Source: Tenodera sinensis
Taxonomy: Eukaryota; Arthropoda; Insecta; Mantodea; Mantidae
DNA length: 64,000 nt
Reading direction: 5' to 3'
Assembly: GCA_030765045.1 (NCBI GenBank)
Contig: CM060963.1
Span: 70,567,617-70,631,616 of the forward strand
This document shows positions 34,200 through 45,309 of the stretch, in pieces (the stretch's first letter is position 1; each line of letters begins with the position of its first letter). Below the pieces are notes generated by a model that was not told the origin of the DNA, did no database searches, and saw nothing but the letters and a program-made list of their open reading frames with translations. Both the position numbers and the translations under genes were made by a program.

Positions 34200-35130
34200 T
34201 AGCTGCTTTTATTTGCTTTCCTCCTTACTCTCTTCTGCAGCTTTGTCTAGATTATTTTTATCTCCTGCTCCTAAGCAGGTTCTTTTTCTTGATCTTCACT
34301 GGCATCTTCCACCTCTTTTGGAGTTTGTTCTTTCTCATCATCAACAGAACTGTTGTTTTTCTTCTTCTTTGAAGTCGTTTCAATCTCTCCATCTAAATTG
34401 TCTTTCCCTCTTCTTTCGGAGGAATGCTCACTTCTCCGTCTACAACAGCCTTATCATTCTCTAAGGATTTACTTTCTGTAGCAGTGTTAACATCCTTGTC
34501 TTCAGTCTTTTCCGCAGCTGTAGTGCTGCTTTTAGTATTTTCTTCTACTGCTGGCGCTTCTATAGACATATTCTCGCTTGTATTGCTACTGTCAACTTCT
34601 ATTTTTATATTTTTCTGTCTCACAGCATACCTTCGTCATTTCTCCGTGTGGTTCAGTCTGTCTCGTCCAAAGATCATCTTAGTACCATTGCATGCCTCTT
34701 GTCTCACCTCTGGAGACATTTTCTTCCTTTTAGCCGAAGCTTCAAATGCAAAATCATGGAATGACTTTATTATTGGGCACGTTACATGATCCTCTGGCAG
34801 TGGAGCATTTCCTTCACGAACTACTAGAAGAGCATTCATCCGACATCTTGTGCAGCTTTGACCTCATTAGGAACATCTAAAGAATACAATGTCACTGCCA
34901 TTGCAGTTCAGCTTCTTCACAATATTGATATAGCTCTCCGATTTAGTTTGAGGTCCATCTTCTGAGTCAAAGTGTCTCGAAAACAGCTCTAGCGGGTTAC
35001 CCTCCTCTCTGTGCCCTACGAGAAGTTTTAGTGATTCAACACTACCAGTGGAATACACGTAAACTGTTGCCCACTGTCTGTCCACAGCTTCAATGCAGAT
35101 ACTACTTCTGAGTACACATAGCCCTTGATT
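34200..35130 (-). pseudogene. Enolase-phosphatase E1 processed pseudogene, 5'-truncated
   Basis: The minus strand encodes the C-terminal half of enolase-phosphatase E1, the HAD-family enzyme of methionine salvage that converts 2,3-diketo-5-methylthiopentyl-1-phosphate. The frame from about 35100 reads VYVYSTGSVESLKLLVGH (HAD motif II region), LFSRHFDSEDGPQTKSESY and KLNCNGSDIVFF. A 2-base loss breaks the frame exactly at the Asp-bearing 'FLTD' motif. It resumes as DVPNEVKAAQDVG, then after a 1-base loss MNALLVVREGNAPLPEDHV. A long Lys/Glu/Ser/Thr-rich tail follows in two more frames (EKEPA, then EESKEESK and a TAA at about 34210). It is intronless as far as visible and lacks the N-terminal half. 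It sits inside an X repeat, all consistent with a LINE-mediated retrocopy. No poly(A) remnant or target duplication is visible. It is not functional. Confidence 0.8.
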
Positions 35131-35135
35131 TTCGC

Positions 35136-35240
35136 ATGGACTTTTTGTGTGGGGGTTCAGGGGGGTCTCAAAATATGTATTTCCAGTGAAATCTTGACAG
35201 CGAATTTTGGTGTGGAATAAAATTGTATCCTGTAAGGTAA
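35136..35240 (-). repeat. X repeat 5' end, right part of the interrupted copy
   Basis: TGGACTTTTTGTGTGGGGGT, TCAGGGGGGTCTCAAAATAT and TTCCAGTGAAATCTTGACAG are the complement of the family's start. It continues the copy that stops at 34199. Confidence 0.65.
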
Positions 35241-35249
35241 AAATGCCAG

Positions 35250-36120
35250 CAACACTGATATCCAAATCCTTAAATTCTACAAAAATAGATCTAACGTAAT
35301 ACTTCTACACATAACACTCGCCATAATGGCTTGGTTGTGCAGTACAAAGTAACGGATTTTACGTACATATTAGTTTGCCACCTCTAATATCACAGCCCCG
35401 TATTTTCCTCTGCCCACTTCAGAGACTAACCAGTTTGGAAGTTGTACCGCCGCCACTGCACAGAAGTTTTGGACTTAATAAAGCCATTGCCTTTACAGAT
35501 CGTAGTCCCGTGGTTAAGAACAGAGAGGCTTTTAGAGTATGTTTACGTCAAAGGAGGAAAAAAATAAAAATAACCGAAATAACACAAACATGGTGTCATG
35601 TAGTCCGTTGAGCATGGAGGTTGGCGGGCAAGGTACTCCAATGCCACCACGTGGCCTTCAGCAGGTCGTCGAGGTCTAGGGCACCACTCCATCACGTGAG
35701 CAGCAGAACCTGCCAGCTGCTTAAAAAAGTAACGGCGCGCTTCGGTTCTCGCCAACTTTCTTTTTTATTTCAGTCCGAACAGATAATTTAATGCTTTAAC
35801 ATATTTGCATCTTAGTATCACGTGATTCTTGTTCATTGACTGCATCTGCTGGGAATGAAAAAGAAGATACATATGACTCACGCAGTATACATTTAGGAGA
35901 AAAGCAAAAAAAGTAAACCTGCTGGTCTAGTAGCATTAATCTATTGTTCTGCTTCTAGAATGCTCAGCTTAAAAGCTGCATTTTAAACACAAAACGTTTC
36001 ACGTTTAAACCGGGACATCTAATAATAATATTAATTAATAATAGTAATAATAATGATGATGTTAATAATTATAACGAATGAATATCCTGCCTGATTTGTA
36101 ATTAGTCTGCTAAGCGCGTG
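35250..36120. other. Unassigned sequence
   Basis: A GC-richer block at 35590-35760 holds a 70-codon minus-strand frame (35543-35755) with no recognised domain. An AAT-rich stretch lies at 36020-36075. Confidence 0.3.
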
Positions 36121-36161
36121 TCTCTGTGTGTGTGTGTGCGTGTGTGTGTGCGTGCGCGTGC

Positions 36162-36165
36162 GCGC

Positions 36166-36196
<31 letters not shown>

Positions 36197-36388
36197 CTCG
36201 CGTGCTCGAAGGAATGAATGATTTTTCATTCATTTTTGCGCGTGCTCGGAAAATATAGTTTATCTTTAATATGTGTTAAGTATTTCGCGGCCGTAACTAT
36301 GGCAGATACTAAATTTAATGGTGGATGGTACCTGGCCCCTACTATTGTATTTCTTGTTGTGCAAATAAATGTGGGCGCAAATTATATT

Positions 36389-36426
<38 letters not shown>

Positions 36427-36624
36427 CGCTCGCGTGCTCGAAGGAATGAATGATTTTTCATTCATTTTTGCGCGTGCTCGGAAAATATAGTTATCTTTAA
36501 TATGTGTTAAGTATTTCGCGGCCGTAACTATGGCAGATACTAAATTTAATGGTGGATGGTACCTGGCCCCTACTATTGTATTTCTTGTTGTGCAAATAAA
36601 TGTGGGCGCAAATTATATTTATAT
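36162..36624 (+). repeat. Recent 231-bp tandem duplication with GT/CG tract
   Basis: The unit (GT/CG tract, then GTGCTCGAAGGAATGAATGA, ... GGCGCAAATTATATTTATAT) occurs at about 36162-36393 and again at 36394-36624. Apart from the tract length, one T is missing in the second copy (ATAGTTTATC against ATAGTTATC). Each unit contains a hairpin (AATGAATGA-TTT-TTCATTCATT). The 90-codon frame at 36218-36490 spans the junction and is an artefact. Confidence 0.92.
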
Positions 36625-36629
36625 CTGCC

Positions 36630-38490
36630 TTCACAGCGTGTTTAACTATACAATGCCTCAAGGCCTGGCAAGCCTCTGATTCGATTTTGGTTGACCAGCT
36701 TCTCCTGCCACTCGCCATTAAACTTTGGATCGGCCATAAATATTCGCTACTGTGGGATTTTTGCAGCCATTTAAGCAGCACAATGTGAAATGTAAAGTTG
36801 ATGTTTATTACCAGCTCATATAGAGTGCATCATGCTAGTGTTTCCACATACATAACATAATTTTTTTTTCTTTTAAACCTGTACTGCAGCTTCCTAAATG
36901 TTCCTGTATTAACTGCATAATTTTCTTTGAAACCATCTCTGTCCAACATTTAACATGATTAACACGAAGTGAATAGAAACATGTATAAAGTTGATGTAGA
37001 TATAGGTATATAAAAACAAATTCTAGAGAAAGTATTGTTACATAATAATATTTTGTTTGTACAAAACGTAACCATTTAAAAATGTTATGATACCGATAGC
37101 GCACTCTACATCTTTGAATAATGCTGAATATGCAAGCTTGACTGTTAAGGCCATTGTAAGTTAGCATAATTGTATACATGTTTGGTTCGGAAACGACATT
37201 GCTGAAGCACTACGAGGCAGCGTGTCTAAGGGCATTGATTACGAACATTTTGAGTTTGAAAACCTCAATAAACGCGAAAGTTGTAAATGGTTGTAAACAA
37301 ACTTCTCGGTTAAGTGACCTTGACTGTCTTGGAGCTCATTGACTGGCTTCATTGAACATGCTTCCTAGCATGACTGATGAGAAATGTCCAAATGTACCTA
37401 CACATCATTTCCTCGAAAAGTTTGAAGTATGTTCACCTTTTGTTGACCAGTATAATTCAGGTTTTGTTTAATGGAAGATATGAGCATTAAATCTGTCGGA
37501 GTAGGTATCCTAGCGGGTTCTTAAGTTCGAAGTTTTCGCAGCTTTATTCCTCCGAATCCCGAAGCCATACTATATTATTTAAAGTCTTTCTATCCGAGGC
37601 TTTGAAAAAATGGATTAATCTGTACATAGATAAATGACGATAAGTTACTTATACGACGTGTTGTATTTTCTGAGTTTTGTGACAAATGATAGCATTAATT
37701 ACTGATAATCACATTTTATTTGTCTCTTATGCGGTTAGCGCTAACGTTATACAAAAAACACTTGCAAAACACTCTGAACAAATGCACTGAATCATAAATC
37801 GCAACTCAACTGTCACTACTGAATCCCCACTCACACTGAATTGCACTCGCCGCTGTCAACTGTCAACCTTTTACTCAGAACGTCGTACATATTCGCTATT
37901 GAGGTTACATTGAGTGGATTACAGCCATTGTATCATCTGCAAATTGTGGTGCATAAATATTATCAATTTATTACGGGACTTAGAAAAAGAAACTCTCCCA
38001 GCTATGCATTGCAAAGTATTAAAGTGGTTTTCAACGAAACATTACAATGCAGCTATGCAAGTTTTACATCAACAGGGTTTTCCTTTTCTTAAATTTACCT
38101 GGGCGGTCTTAATTTTCTAAATGTAGATATCATTACCAACATTATGATTGCGGCTACTTTAATGAAAAAGACAGTTATTTATTGTTTACCTATAGTTCAG
38201 AAACCGCTAGAATTGCTGCTTGATGGGATAAAATATTGTTTACCAAAACCTCGAAATTTGCCGGGAAACTCGCAAATTTACAATCCTGATCGCAACATTG
38301 ACTCATACTGAATGCACTATCTAGTAACAAATGTTTCAAAATGCCGAATTTCAGAATGCTTCGTGGAGTAGGGTTCCTTCTTGTTCTTTCGTATTAATAC
38401 AATAATTTTCTAGAAATTTTCTTTTTTCAGAACAGATTTTGCTTCGCTTTTACTTTTACTGCAGCTTATTTATGGTACAAAAATAAAATG
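36630..38490. other. Unassigned sequence
   Basis: Frames at 36497-36781 and 36835-37179 (minus) and 37841-38120 (plus) have no recognised domain. No repeat recognised. Confidence 0.3.
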
Positions 38491-38499
38491 TTGATTTTC

Positions 38500-38850
38500 G
38501 TCCTAAAATTTAATACCAAAGGTTAACTAGAAATGCACGTTTTGAGGTCAGGTAAATAAATTGCGCACTTGTGAAACTCTTCAGAAAGCGAAGCTTTTCA
38601 AATATTCCACCCTCAAACAATCGATTTAGTTGTTAAAATGCATGGTGCTTTATTTTCTCAAAAACAAAACCAGAAAGTTAGATATAATGCAAATTCTATT
38701 AAAATATACAATTTATCTTAAATGAATCGTTTTTTTTTTTCGCAGCATGGGCCGTTTCCGAAATATTCGTTGTTACATATTTTAAGTTTTCCCAAATTTT
38801 GCTGTGACGTGAAGCATCTTTGAAAAGATGTTCGTAGTTGTGTTGTCTAC
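38500..38850 (+). repeat. Possible old X-repeat remnant
   Basis: AAAATATACAATTTATCTTA followed by GGCCGTTTCCGAAATATTCG and TTTTAAGTTTTCCC follow the order of the family's 3' half, but identity is low. Confidence 0.35.
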
Positions 38851-39137
38851 CTGTGCAATAACATTGTTGACGGCATTACGACATGTACCAGTACACAAAT
38901 ATGTATAGAAATGACCGATATGCTATTTGCATATGACAGTTAATGGCAACGGTAGAACTGCTGCACGATTGTATACAGACGTTCTCCGCATCATAACGAC
39001 CTTCTCAGCAATTATGAGAAGACTAAGAGAAACCACAAAGTTGCAAGTAGGTACAATTGTACCATTTCCACCACTGTAAACTATGTGGTTTCGCTTTTCT
39101 AGAATATTCTGGCTAGCCTATTTACACGCAACAGGGA

Positions 39138-39392
39138 TTGATAGAGGAAGTGACAGAAAAAATCAACTTGGTTCCTGGTTATTTTGGCGAAAAACAATCA
39201 GTGGTTCAAACAAATCTAGGACTGACAGTTCTCAGCACAGTTGCTGACATCTTGTGTGGCAAAACACCTGAACACATCTAATTGCGTCTAATACCAATAT
39301 TTAAACACGCTCCGGTCACATCAGTTGATGTGGAACGCTCATTTTTTGCCTCTAAGATGGTGTTATCTGGCAAGCATGCAGTTTCTCGGTGA
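39138..39392 (+). pseudogene. hAT transposase C-terminal relic
   Basis: The frame from 39138 reads LIEEVTEKINLVPGYFGEKQ, then a stretch ending at a TAA after KTPEHI. It then continues IFKHAPVTSVDVERSFFASK and MVLSGKHAVSR before a stop. APVTSVDVERSF is the hAT dimerisation-domain signature (S-x-E-R-x-F), in the form seen in CGGBP1-like insect hAT elements. One internal stop and a premature end show decay. Upstream to about 38860 I could not extend it. No terminal repeats were located. A separate hAT type is represented at 43598 and 57860. Confidence 0.7.
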
Positions 39393-39394
39393 AT

Positions 39395-39675
39395 ATCTTA
39401 GAAAAGGTATTAGTTGCTTACTGTGACTAATTATGGACATGTACAATAAAGACATTGTCAAATGTTTTGGCTAACTTGTAATGGGAAATAAAATGTCATT
39501 TTTGTTCACTTATTTTTGTAATATTAAAACCTGTTTTTGATTTGTGATAGAAGCTATTTTAGGTACCTAATTTAGGATTTTTTGTAACTGAAAGTCTGAA
39601 ATATAATTATAACATTAACTACACGGTATAATGAATTACATTTTGCATCAGGATGTAGTCACACCTTAAATATTC
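39395..39675. other. Unassigned AT-rich sequence
   Basis: Likely decayed flank of the hAT relic. Nothing recognised. Confidence 0.3.
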
Positions 39676-39684
39676 GTGTTTATT

Positions 39685-40057
39685 TTCCCTGTTATTTACC
39701 TGATTACCCTTCCCTTATGTAGGACTTACACCCCCTAGGACTTAAAAGCCAGTGCCTAGGAGCGCAGGAAAATATGGACTGGACAGAGTGAAGACCTGTA
39801 AGCGGGTGGTCAGCCAAGCACCAGGTGTGATAGTGAGGAAGAGGATAATTTGAAGTGCAGGCGAAATCGATGATTTGAAAGGTTATTATGGAGAAATTTG
39901 TGGAATGAGTGGCGGGGGAAATCTGAGAACCCGGAGCAAACCTACCCTGATACCACTTCGTCCACCACAAACACCACATGCGTGTCTCTGGTATCGGACC
40001 CGGGTCGCCTAGCTGGTAGGCGAAAGGCCTAGCCGCTCGGCCACGGCGCCGACTTTT
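39685..40057 (-). repeat. Full-length tRNA-derived SINE (long family)
   Basis: On the minus strand it starts with the Ser/Leu-tRNA-like head GGCGCCGTGGCCGAGCGGCT, has the B-box region CCCGGGTCCGATACC, the shared body, and the 3' block ending GGGTAATCAGGTAA. GTGTTTATT occurs on both sides (39676-39684 and 40058-40066), a plausible 9-bp target duplication. This is the best copy of the family here. The minus-strand 121-codon frame (39704-40069) is carried by the SINE and is not a gene. Confidence 0.85.
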
Positions 40058-40069
40058 GTGTTTATTCAT

Positions 40070-41260
40070 TACATTTATTACCTGAAAACAGTCCTTAAGT
40101 ATTAACGGTGTGTTTAGCGTGAAGGAAACTTCCTGTTTACTGTAATAGTTTGGGTTCTGAGCTTAAACACTTCCTTTTTGCCTCGTTTTCGATTTGTGTT
40201 ATGTTGGGTGTTTCTGAATGCAGATATTTTCTCTTGTCTGTTGTAATAGTCGACAGCTGGTAGTAAACATTACGCGTTTGTTACTACTAGTCTTGCCACT
40301 CTGGCATTTCTCCCACATACACGTGCATCTTGCCAAAAATAATGCGAATACCAGCCATCAGAGACGGAGGCTGTCTCGTAAATAACGCTCTTTTGTGTTC
40401 TCTTCGATTTTTAAACTCTCATGTTAGGCACAATATATGAAGATTTATTAGCTAACTATTTTGGTACAAGCATTCATAGAATAGTTTTATATAAAGTGTA
40501 CTAGTTTTCATTGGGTAGTTACGCAAGTATCCTTTTCACCCTTTGTCTTCGCCTTCACTTCCTGCAGTGCCATGGTTTCCTTATCGGATTTTAGTTTGAG
40601 CAATGCGGAAGACCTCGCTGACTTGCATTACTGTAAAAGAAATGAGGATGTAAACACCATTATCTATTGTGCGAAACTGCAGCGATATCGCGTGCATCGA
40701 AAGGATTGTCTTTCGCAGAATCCTTCATGAATTTGCCAATATCCCGTGCATTAGATAATGGGCATAAGCGTAAACTGCCACATTTTGCGAATGTAATGAA
40801 TATTCTCCAGCCTTTCGAAGCTGAAGGAAGCTACGAAAAACATTGTTGCCAATAGTATTGAGAAACTGGCAATTTGTTAATTTTATAGCTGACATTATTT
40901 TGGTGGAAGAATACTTTAATGTTTATACTAACACATATGCCCGACAGATCACCTCATATCATTTGATATATTTTCTTTTCTGTGAAGGAAGTTTTGGGTT
41001 GTTAAACTGAAATAATTAATCCGGTGTTTTCTTAGTGACGACGAAAAACATGGATTGGACGGCACATATAATTTGAACCCTGATATGAGCCACAGACTCT
41101 CCACTTGAGTTTGCTCGAGAGCGGTTATGAAATAAACTGCTATTTTTTTTAAATAAACCAACTTTCCATATTTGTGAGTTGCAAAATTAAAGTAAAAAAT
41201 GAGTTTCAGTTCAACAGTTTACAGACAAGATGAGGTGATAGTATTAATAACATTATCGTT
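40070..41260. other. Unassigned sequence
   Basis: No gene or repeat recognised. Short frames at 40667-40855 and 40949-41161 have no domain signature. Confidence 0.3.
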
Positions 41261-41269
41261 TCATGCAGT

Positions 41270-41796
41270 TCAAACTTTTAAATACGGATCATAAACAAAT
41301 ATCTTTTCACTTTCAAGGTCAAATAAGTTGGATCTAAGAATGTTTACAGAGCCACGTGTAGTGGCATTGACAATTTTCCTTATTGGTAGTTTGCATATTT
41401 TCCAAAAGTTCACGAAAAGCGTCCCTGAGGTACCTACCATGAGACCAACAATTTTGATTTCATCCAACCTGTATGTATTTTTATAAAAGGGTATGGGAGG
41501 TGCATAGATTGTTTTTCGAGATGCACTTCCATAGGTTGACTAAGGTGGTGCTTAAACCTTATGGTTGAATCGATAAATAAAACCTTTTTACTGTCTTTTT
41601 GGTATGCCATGATGATGCGACGTGTGCTGCCTGTTGTGGATAAACTATGGACCTCTTCGTGTACCTTAAGGTTTTTATTGCGCAGTTCTTCACCGATTGT
41701 GACGTGAGAACAGGAGTCTAAGACGTGGACCAGTGTATTTGGTACTTGGAATGAGCTAAATAATTTGAAGTTAAATTTGAAATTCCTTAGGTGCAC
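41270..41796 (-). pseudogene. Non-LTR retrotransposon C-terminal region (R2-like type), two frames
   Basis: The 120-codon frame 41434-41796 reads VPNTLVHVLDSCSHVTIGEE, EVHSLSTTGSTRRIIMAY and VLFIDSTIRFKHHLSQPMEV then HLEKQSM. The overlapping frame 41270-41467 continues DEIKIVGLMVGTSGTLFVNF with KIVNATTRGSVNILRSNLF. Together they match, in order, the conserved region downstream of the reverse transcriptase in many insect R2-like ORFs ('STRRIDIIAF..IIDPTIRFE..QPxEVxxEK...VIGLxVGARGTIP'). A single frameshift near 41450 separates the halves, and the N-terminal part is lost. A SINE lies just upstream (41828-42045). Clade assignment is by motif memory. Confidence 0.65.
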
Positions 41797-41827
41797 AGCT
41801 TGGACATTTAAAGTTTTCTAATACTTA

Positions 41828-42045
41828 CGCTTTTACTACATGCGGCACCGCAGGCGGTGACACTGATGAATAATGATACATGAAATGAAGATAGAGCACT
41901 GGTGGAATGAGATGGCGAGGAGAACCGGAGGGAACTCGCCTCCGCGGCGCTTCGTCCGTCACAAATCCCACATGCGGTCCCCTGGGATCGAAACCGGGCC
42001 GCTTTGGTGAGAGGCGAATGGTCTAACCACTCGACCACGGCGCGG
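41828..42045 (-). repeat. tRNA-derived SINE, short family, minus orientation
   Basis: It carries the complement of the tail (CGCTTTTACTACATGCGGCA), the body (ACCGGAGGGAACTCGCCTCC), the B box complement GGGATCGAAACC and the tRNA-like head complement (GGTCTAACCACTCGACCACG). Its relative is at 13009-13207. Confidence 0.8.
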
Positions 42046-42049
42046 CTTA

Positions 42050-42678
42050 CTTGCCTAGTGGTATGCTTTCCATAAGATGCTGTGAGCACTGCTACGAAAC
42101 AAACCAAGTGACTGTAAAGCAGTATCGTTTTTATTGTTTTCTATGAAAAGATATCATTCTAGTGTATGATAGTTTATGAACGAAGCTTGAAACTCGGCCT
42201 ATTATGACAATTTCGTAATGTCAATGAAATCTGTCCTGAAGGATGGTTTTGGCTCCAGTGTGTGATATTTTGGGAATCAGAAAGACTGACAGTGTGCCAT
42301 AACATGCTACAGAATAGAAACTTGAAGACTACTGTAGCAAGTGTGCTGGAGCAAGCTGATGCAGCGCATATGCTGAGTCTGTAACAGATCCCAAGCGTTG
42401 CTGTTTGACATCACAGCAGTGGACACTCCCGTTGTTGTTAACGTGACGCTCTGTATAAGACAAAGCGAGGTCTGGAAGACAGACGTGGTCACGAAGGTAT
42501 CACGACCTTTGCTCGTGCCAACAAGGTCGCTGGTTACATCATCAAACCAAGAGCGGAACATCCTCCGCCTCCTATTACCTACGTTGCGGTATATACCCGC
42601 TTTAAATGTTTATTTATATAGAGAACTTTGCTCCTTGTCCACTTTGTTTGCTATGCTGTGTAGTGAAGTTGGGACCGG

Positions 42679-42721
<43 letters not shown>

Positions 42722-43350
42722 GTACGATTTTGCCGTTTCCATATATCTGACATTGCTTCTGTCACTGCTGTAACTTGGGTTTTGGGTTTCTCCCAGTCCT
42801 ATATCTAGCGTACATCAATATAAGAATTAAAGCAACAGCACTTAGAATTCTTCGCAGGTTACAGTTGATAATGTTTCTTATCTTCATTACTTCCATCCCT
42901 CCTAAGGTTGGTTTTTAAGCCACAAGCATGGCAGTTCAGACTTGCGCTCCGAAGCGATGACTTGAATCTGATCTACTACATTTGAAAGACACCAGGTTTG
43001 TGATATGAACGAAAATTACGACCACATACTAGAGTTTACGAGGCACAAGGCTAAACATATCTTATGTAAAATATGTGGAGAATCCTGCGTAGGTCTCTGA
43101 TAACCGTTAACTATTTATTGTTTTGATATGGGTGGCCTTGATACAAATCCAAGACCGTCTTCCACGACATATTTTCCAGGTGTAATTGGCCGGAAGGTAT
43201 TGTAAACTTAGGTCTGGAACGGTTCTTTCAAGGAGTATTAAAATATAATTAGAACAATTATAATTCACAAATTACCATGTATGTAGTAAGAACGACTACA
43301 CTAATAAAATATATTTACTGGGAATATAATATATGGGCAGTAAGAGCCAC
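42050..43350. other. Unassigned sequence with an A/TA microsatellite
   Basis: An A30 plus (TA)n run lies at about 42679-42721. The 136-codon frame at 42398-42808 crosses it and, with the minus-strand frame 42307-42561, has no recognised domain. Confidence 0.3.
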
Positions 43351-43355
43351 CAGAA

Positions 43356-44010
43356 TGACGCATTTATCCGTGGTTACTGAGTTCCAGTGGCGGCATGTTC
43401 TTACGTACAGGGAATCAAAGGCATACACACTCATATTCTACTCCTAATTAACCATTATGTTTCTGGTGATACTTTTTGGCACGATTTACGTTTCAGAAGG
43501 CCTTCAATATTTGGTGCAAAAGATTAATTTCACAGTCTCAAAAGATAAGCAAGGTGATTTTCACTTATCTTGCTGCGTTACTCACTTTTAATGTAGTTCA
43601 TTTTTGAAAATGTTCGCAGATATAAGTGGACCCAAAGACTGCCATTAAACCAGATGCAAGCAAACGTAATCTCGGATACTCACAACAGACCAGAGACCTA
43701 AAGAATTCCAACCCTTCTTGCTCAAAACATTTTACGTTCTGCAATGCAAGTAGTTTCATATTTTGTTGCAACATGGAAACTTCAAGAGTGCAAAATAATT
43801 GGATTTTGGTTTCAAATATTTTTAGGTCTTCAAGTTGTGAAGAGAATGTGTCGTACAATTGCTTCAGAAGTCCTTTGTATTTTTTCAGGAGAATAACATT
43901 TATGGTGAACACGGAATGTAAGCAAGAGAAATTGTATAAATCTGCAACTACCAGTCTTAGAAATCCAGCACTTAACTTTATTGTCTTCATCTCGAAGACA
44001 AAAATATTCG
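43356..44010 (-). pseudogene. hAT-type transposase C-terminal relic, copy A
   Basis: The 130-codon minus-strand frame 43598-43990 includes DTFSSQLEDLKIFETKIQLF, EGLEFFRSLVCCEYPRLRLL and ASGLMAVFGSTYICE. This is the 'RFxDFKxxExxxxLF...EFYxxLPxxxYPxLRxxAxxxxxxFGSTYxCE' pattern of the C-terminal hAT dimerisation region found in Charlie-like transposases and the GTF2IRD2/SCAND3-like genes derived from them. The N-terminal and catalytic parts are absent. The downstream flank (43356-43598) is also shared with copy B at 57584-58255, so both descend from one element. The plus-strand 161-codon frame here is a shadow. Confidence 0.65.
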
Positions 44011-44054
44011 TCCTACCGTTGAATTGTATGTCTACTATATATACTCCGCGTCAT

Positions 44055-44285
44055 CCGCCTCTGACTAGCAGGTCTGGTTCTGGTTGCCTTGGTCAGTGGA
44101 GGGGGGAATAAAATGTATAGGGGAAGCGAGCGTGTGCTCGCTTGTTGAGCACCCCTGAGCTAGGGATTACATATAGGCTTCAAAGTCAGTCAAATGGAGA
44201 AGTCTAATAATTGCTTTCGGGTGATCAGCCGAATCAAATTTATAATATTCGAGATTTTGACAATTTGACTCTCCATGGCCTTCAT
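44055..44285. other. Unassigned sequence
   Basis: GAGCGTGTGCTCGC near 44130 is a short palindrome. Nothing else recognised. Confidence 0.3.
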
Positions 44286-44289
44286 CAGT

Positions 44290-44520
44290 AATCATTCATT
44301 CTTTCTCATGGTCATCTAAAGAGCATGGGATTTCAAATCCATCACATAGTTACACGGTCTTTAAAACTTGAGTGTCGATTTACCTACTGTGTCGTACAAC
44401 GAAGTATGCAAGTGCAAACGTGAATTGAAAATTTATATGGTTTAATAAAGAGTAGATAAAAGAATAAGTTTTTGTAAGAAGAGTGAGTAGATAGTCATGT
44501 AAGTGCAACATTTCAGATAT
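44290..44520 (+). repeat. X repeat 3' end, plus orientation, diverged
   Basis: TTTCAAATCCATCACATAGT, GAATAAGTTTTTGTAAGA and GTCATGTAAGTGCAACATTTCAGA follow the order of the 25211-26012 copy. The extra ATCACATAGCGAC-type block shows they share a subfamily, to which 54151-54975 also belongs. Confidence 0.6.
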
Positions 44521-44820
44521 TTTACTTTATAGAAGTGTTGACCCATAATCTTGCTTTCTCCAAATATTCTGTTTAAAAACAGATCTCTCCTCTTCAGACC
44601 ACTTTGATTAAATATTTCATCCGGTTTCCTACTTCGTTTACAACCAAATATAATGTGCTCTGAATTTCTCCCCTCAATATAATGGAGACTCACTCTGTAT
44701 AGAACCTTTCTCCGAACTTTTCACTTCTAGCTATTGTGTACATGTCTTCCCTGTTTTCAGTATATTTTTTTGCATCAGATGAGCGTTTTAGCATAAGCCA
44801 CTGTGACAAGTGACACTTTC

Positions 44821-44851
<31 letters not shown>

Positions 44852-44974
44852 CACTTTATTTCTCTTCTAAAGCTGAATCACAAAAATGCAATTTTCCTTT
44901 TTATCGTTAACACGGTCTACAATGCTTCGTGATCTTGTAACTCACGGCGCTTTTGTCCGATCGCAATCTTGATG

Positions 44975-45304
44975 CAGCTCGGGCGGTAGTTCTGTGCCGG
45001 TGAAGCCTGGATGCACTATGGTTATCTGAACAGCTAGCGAGCCCACAACTCTCGCGCATGCGCAGTGGATACAGCTAGTTCAATCTGCGGAAGTAGTATT
45101 CCGAGTAACATCTCTCCTGTAGTCGTGTGCTTATGGTATTTGAACTCGATGTGCACAGTTTGTTTCTATAACTAAACTTGGATAGGATGGCTATGTTGCT
45201 CGTCTTCCAGCAGACAGCTGACAGCAGCAAGGTGACGTCAGACATAGACTCTCCTCAGTGCGCTAGATAAGTAGGTCACCGGCAAGGAACTATCGCCCGT
45301 ACTG
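44975..45304. mobile_element. 330-bp MITE-like element with 29-bp inverted ends (hAT-like)
   Basis: The left end CAGCTCGGGCGGTAGTTC and the reverse complement of the right end CAGTACGGGCGATAGTTC match at 15 of 18 bases, and both continue into TGCCGGTGA. Both start with CAG, as hAT ends do. The flanking 8-mers (TCTTGATG, TATACACT) differ, so no target duplication supports it. The interior is CpG-richer than its surroundings. Confidence 0.5.
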
Positions 45305-45309
45305 TATAC

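Noticed and set aside
39704..40069. 121-codon minus-strand frame
   Set aside because: It coincides with a full-length tRNA-derived SINE with Pol III boxes and probable target duplication.
42398..42808. 136-codon plus-strand frame
   Set aside because: It includes an A30 and TA run and has no recognised domain. Chance frame.
43626..44111. 161-codon plus-strand frame
   Set aside because: It is the shadow of the hAT C-terminal frame on the minus strand, which carries the recognisable motifs.
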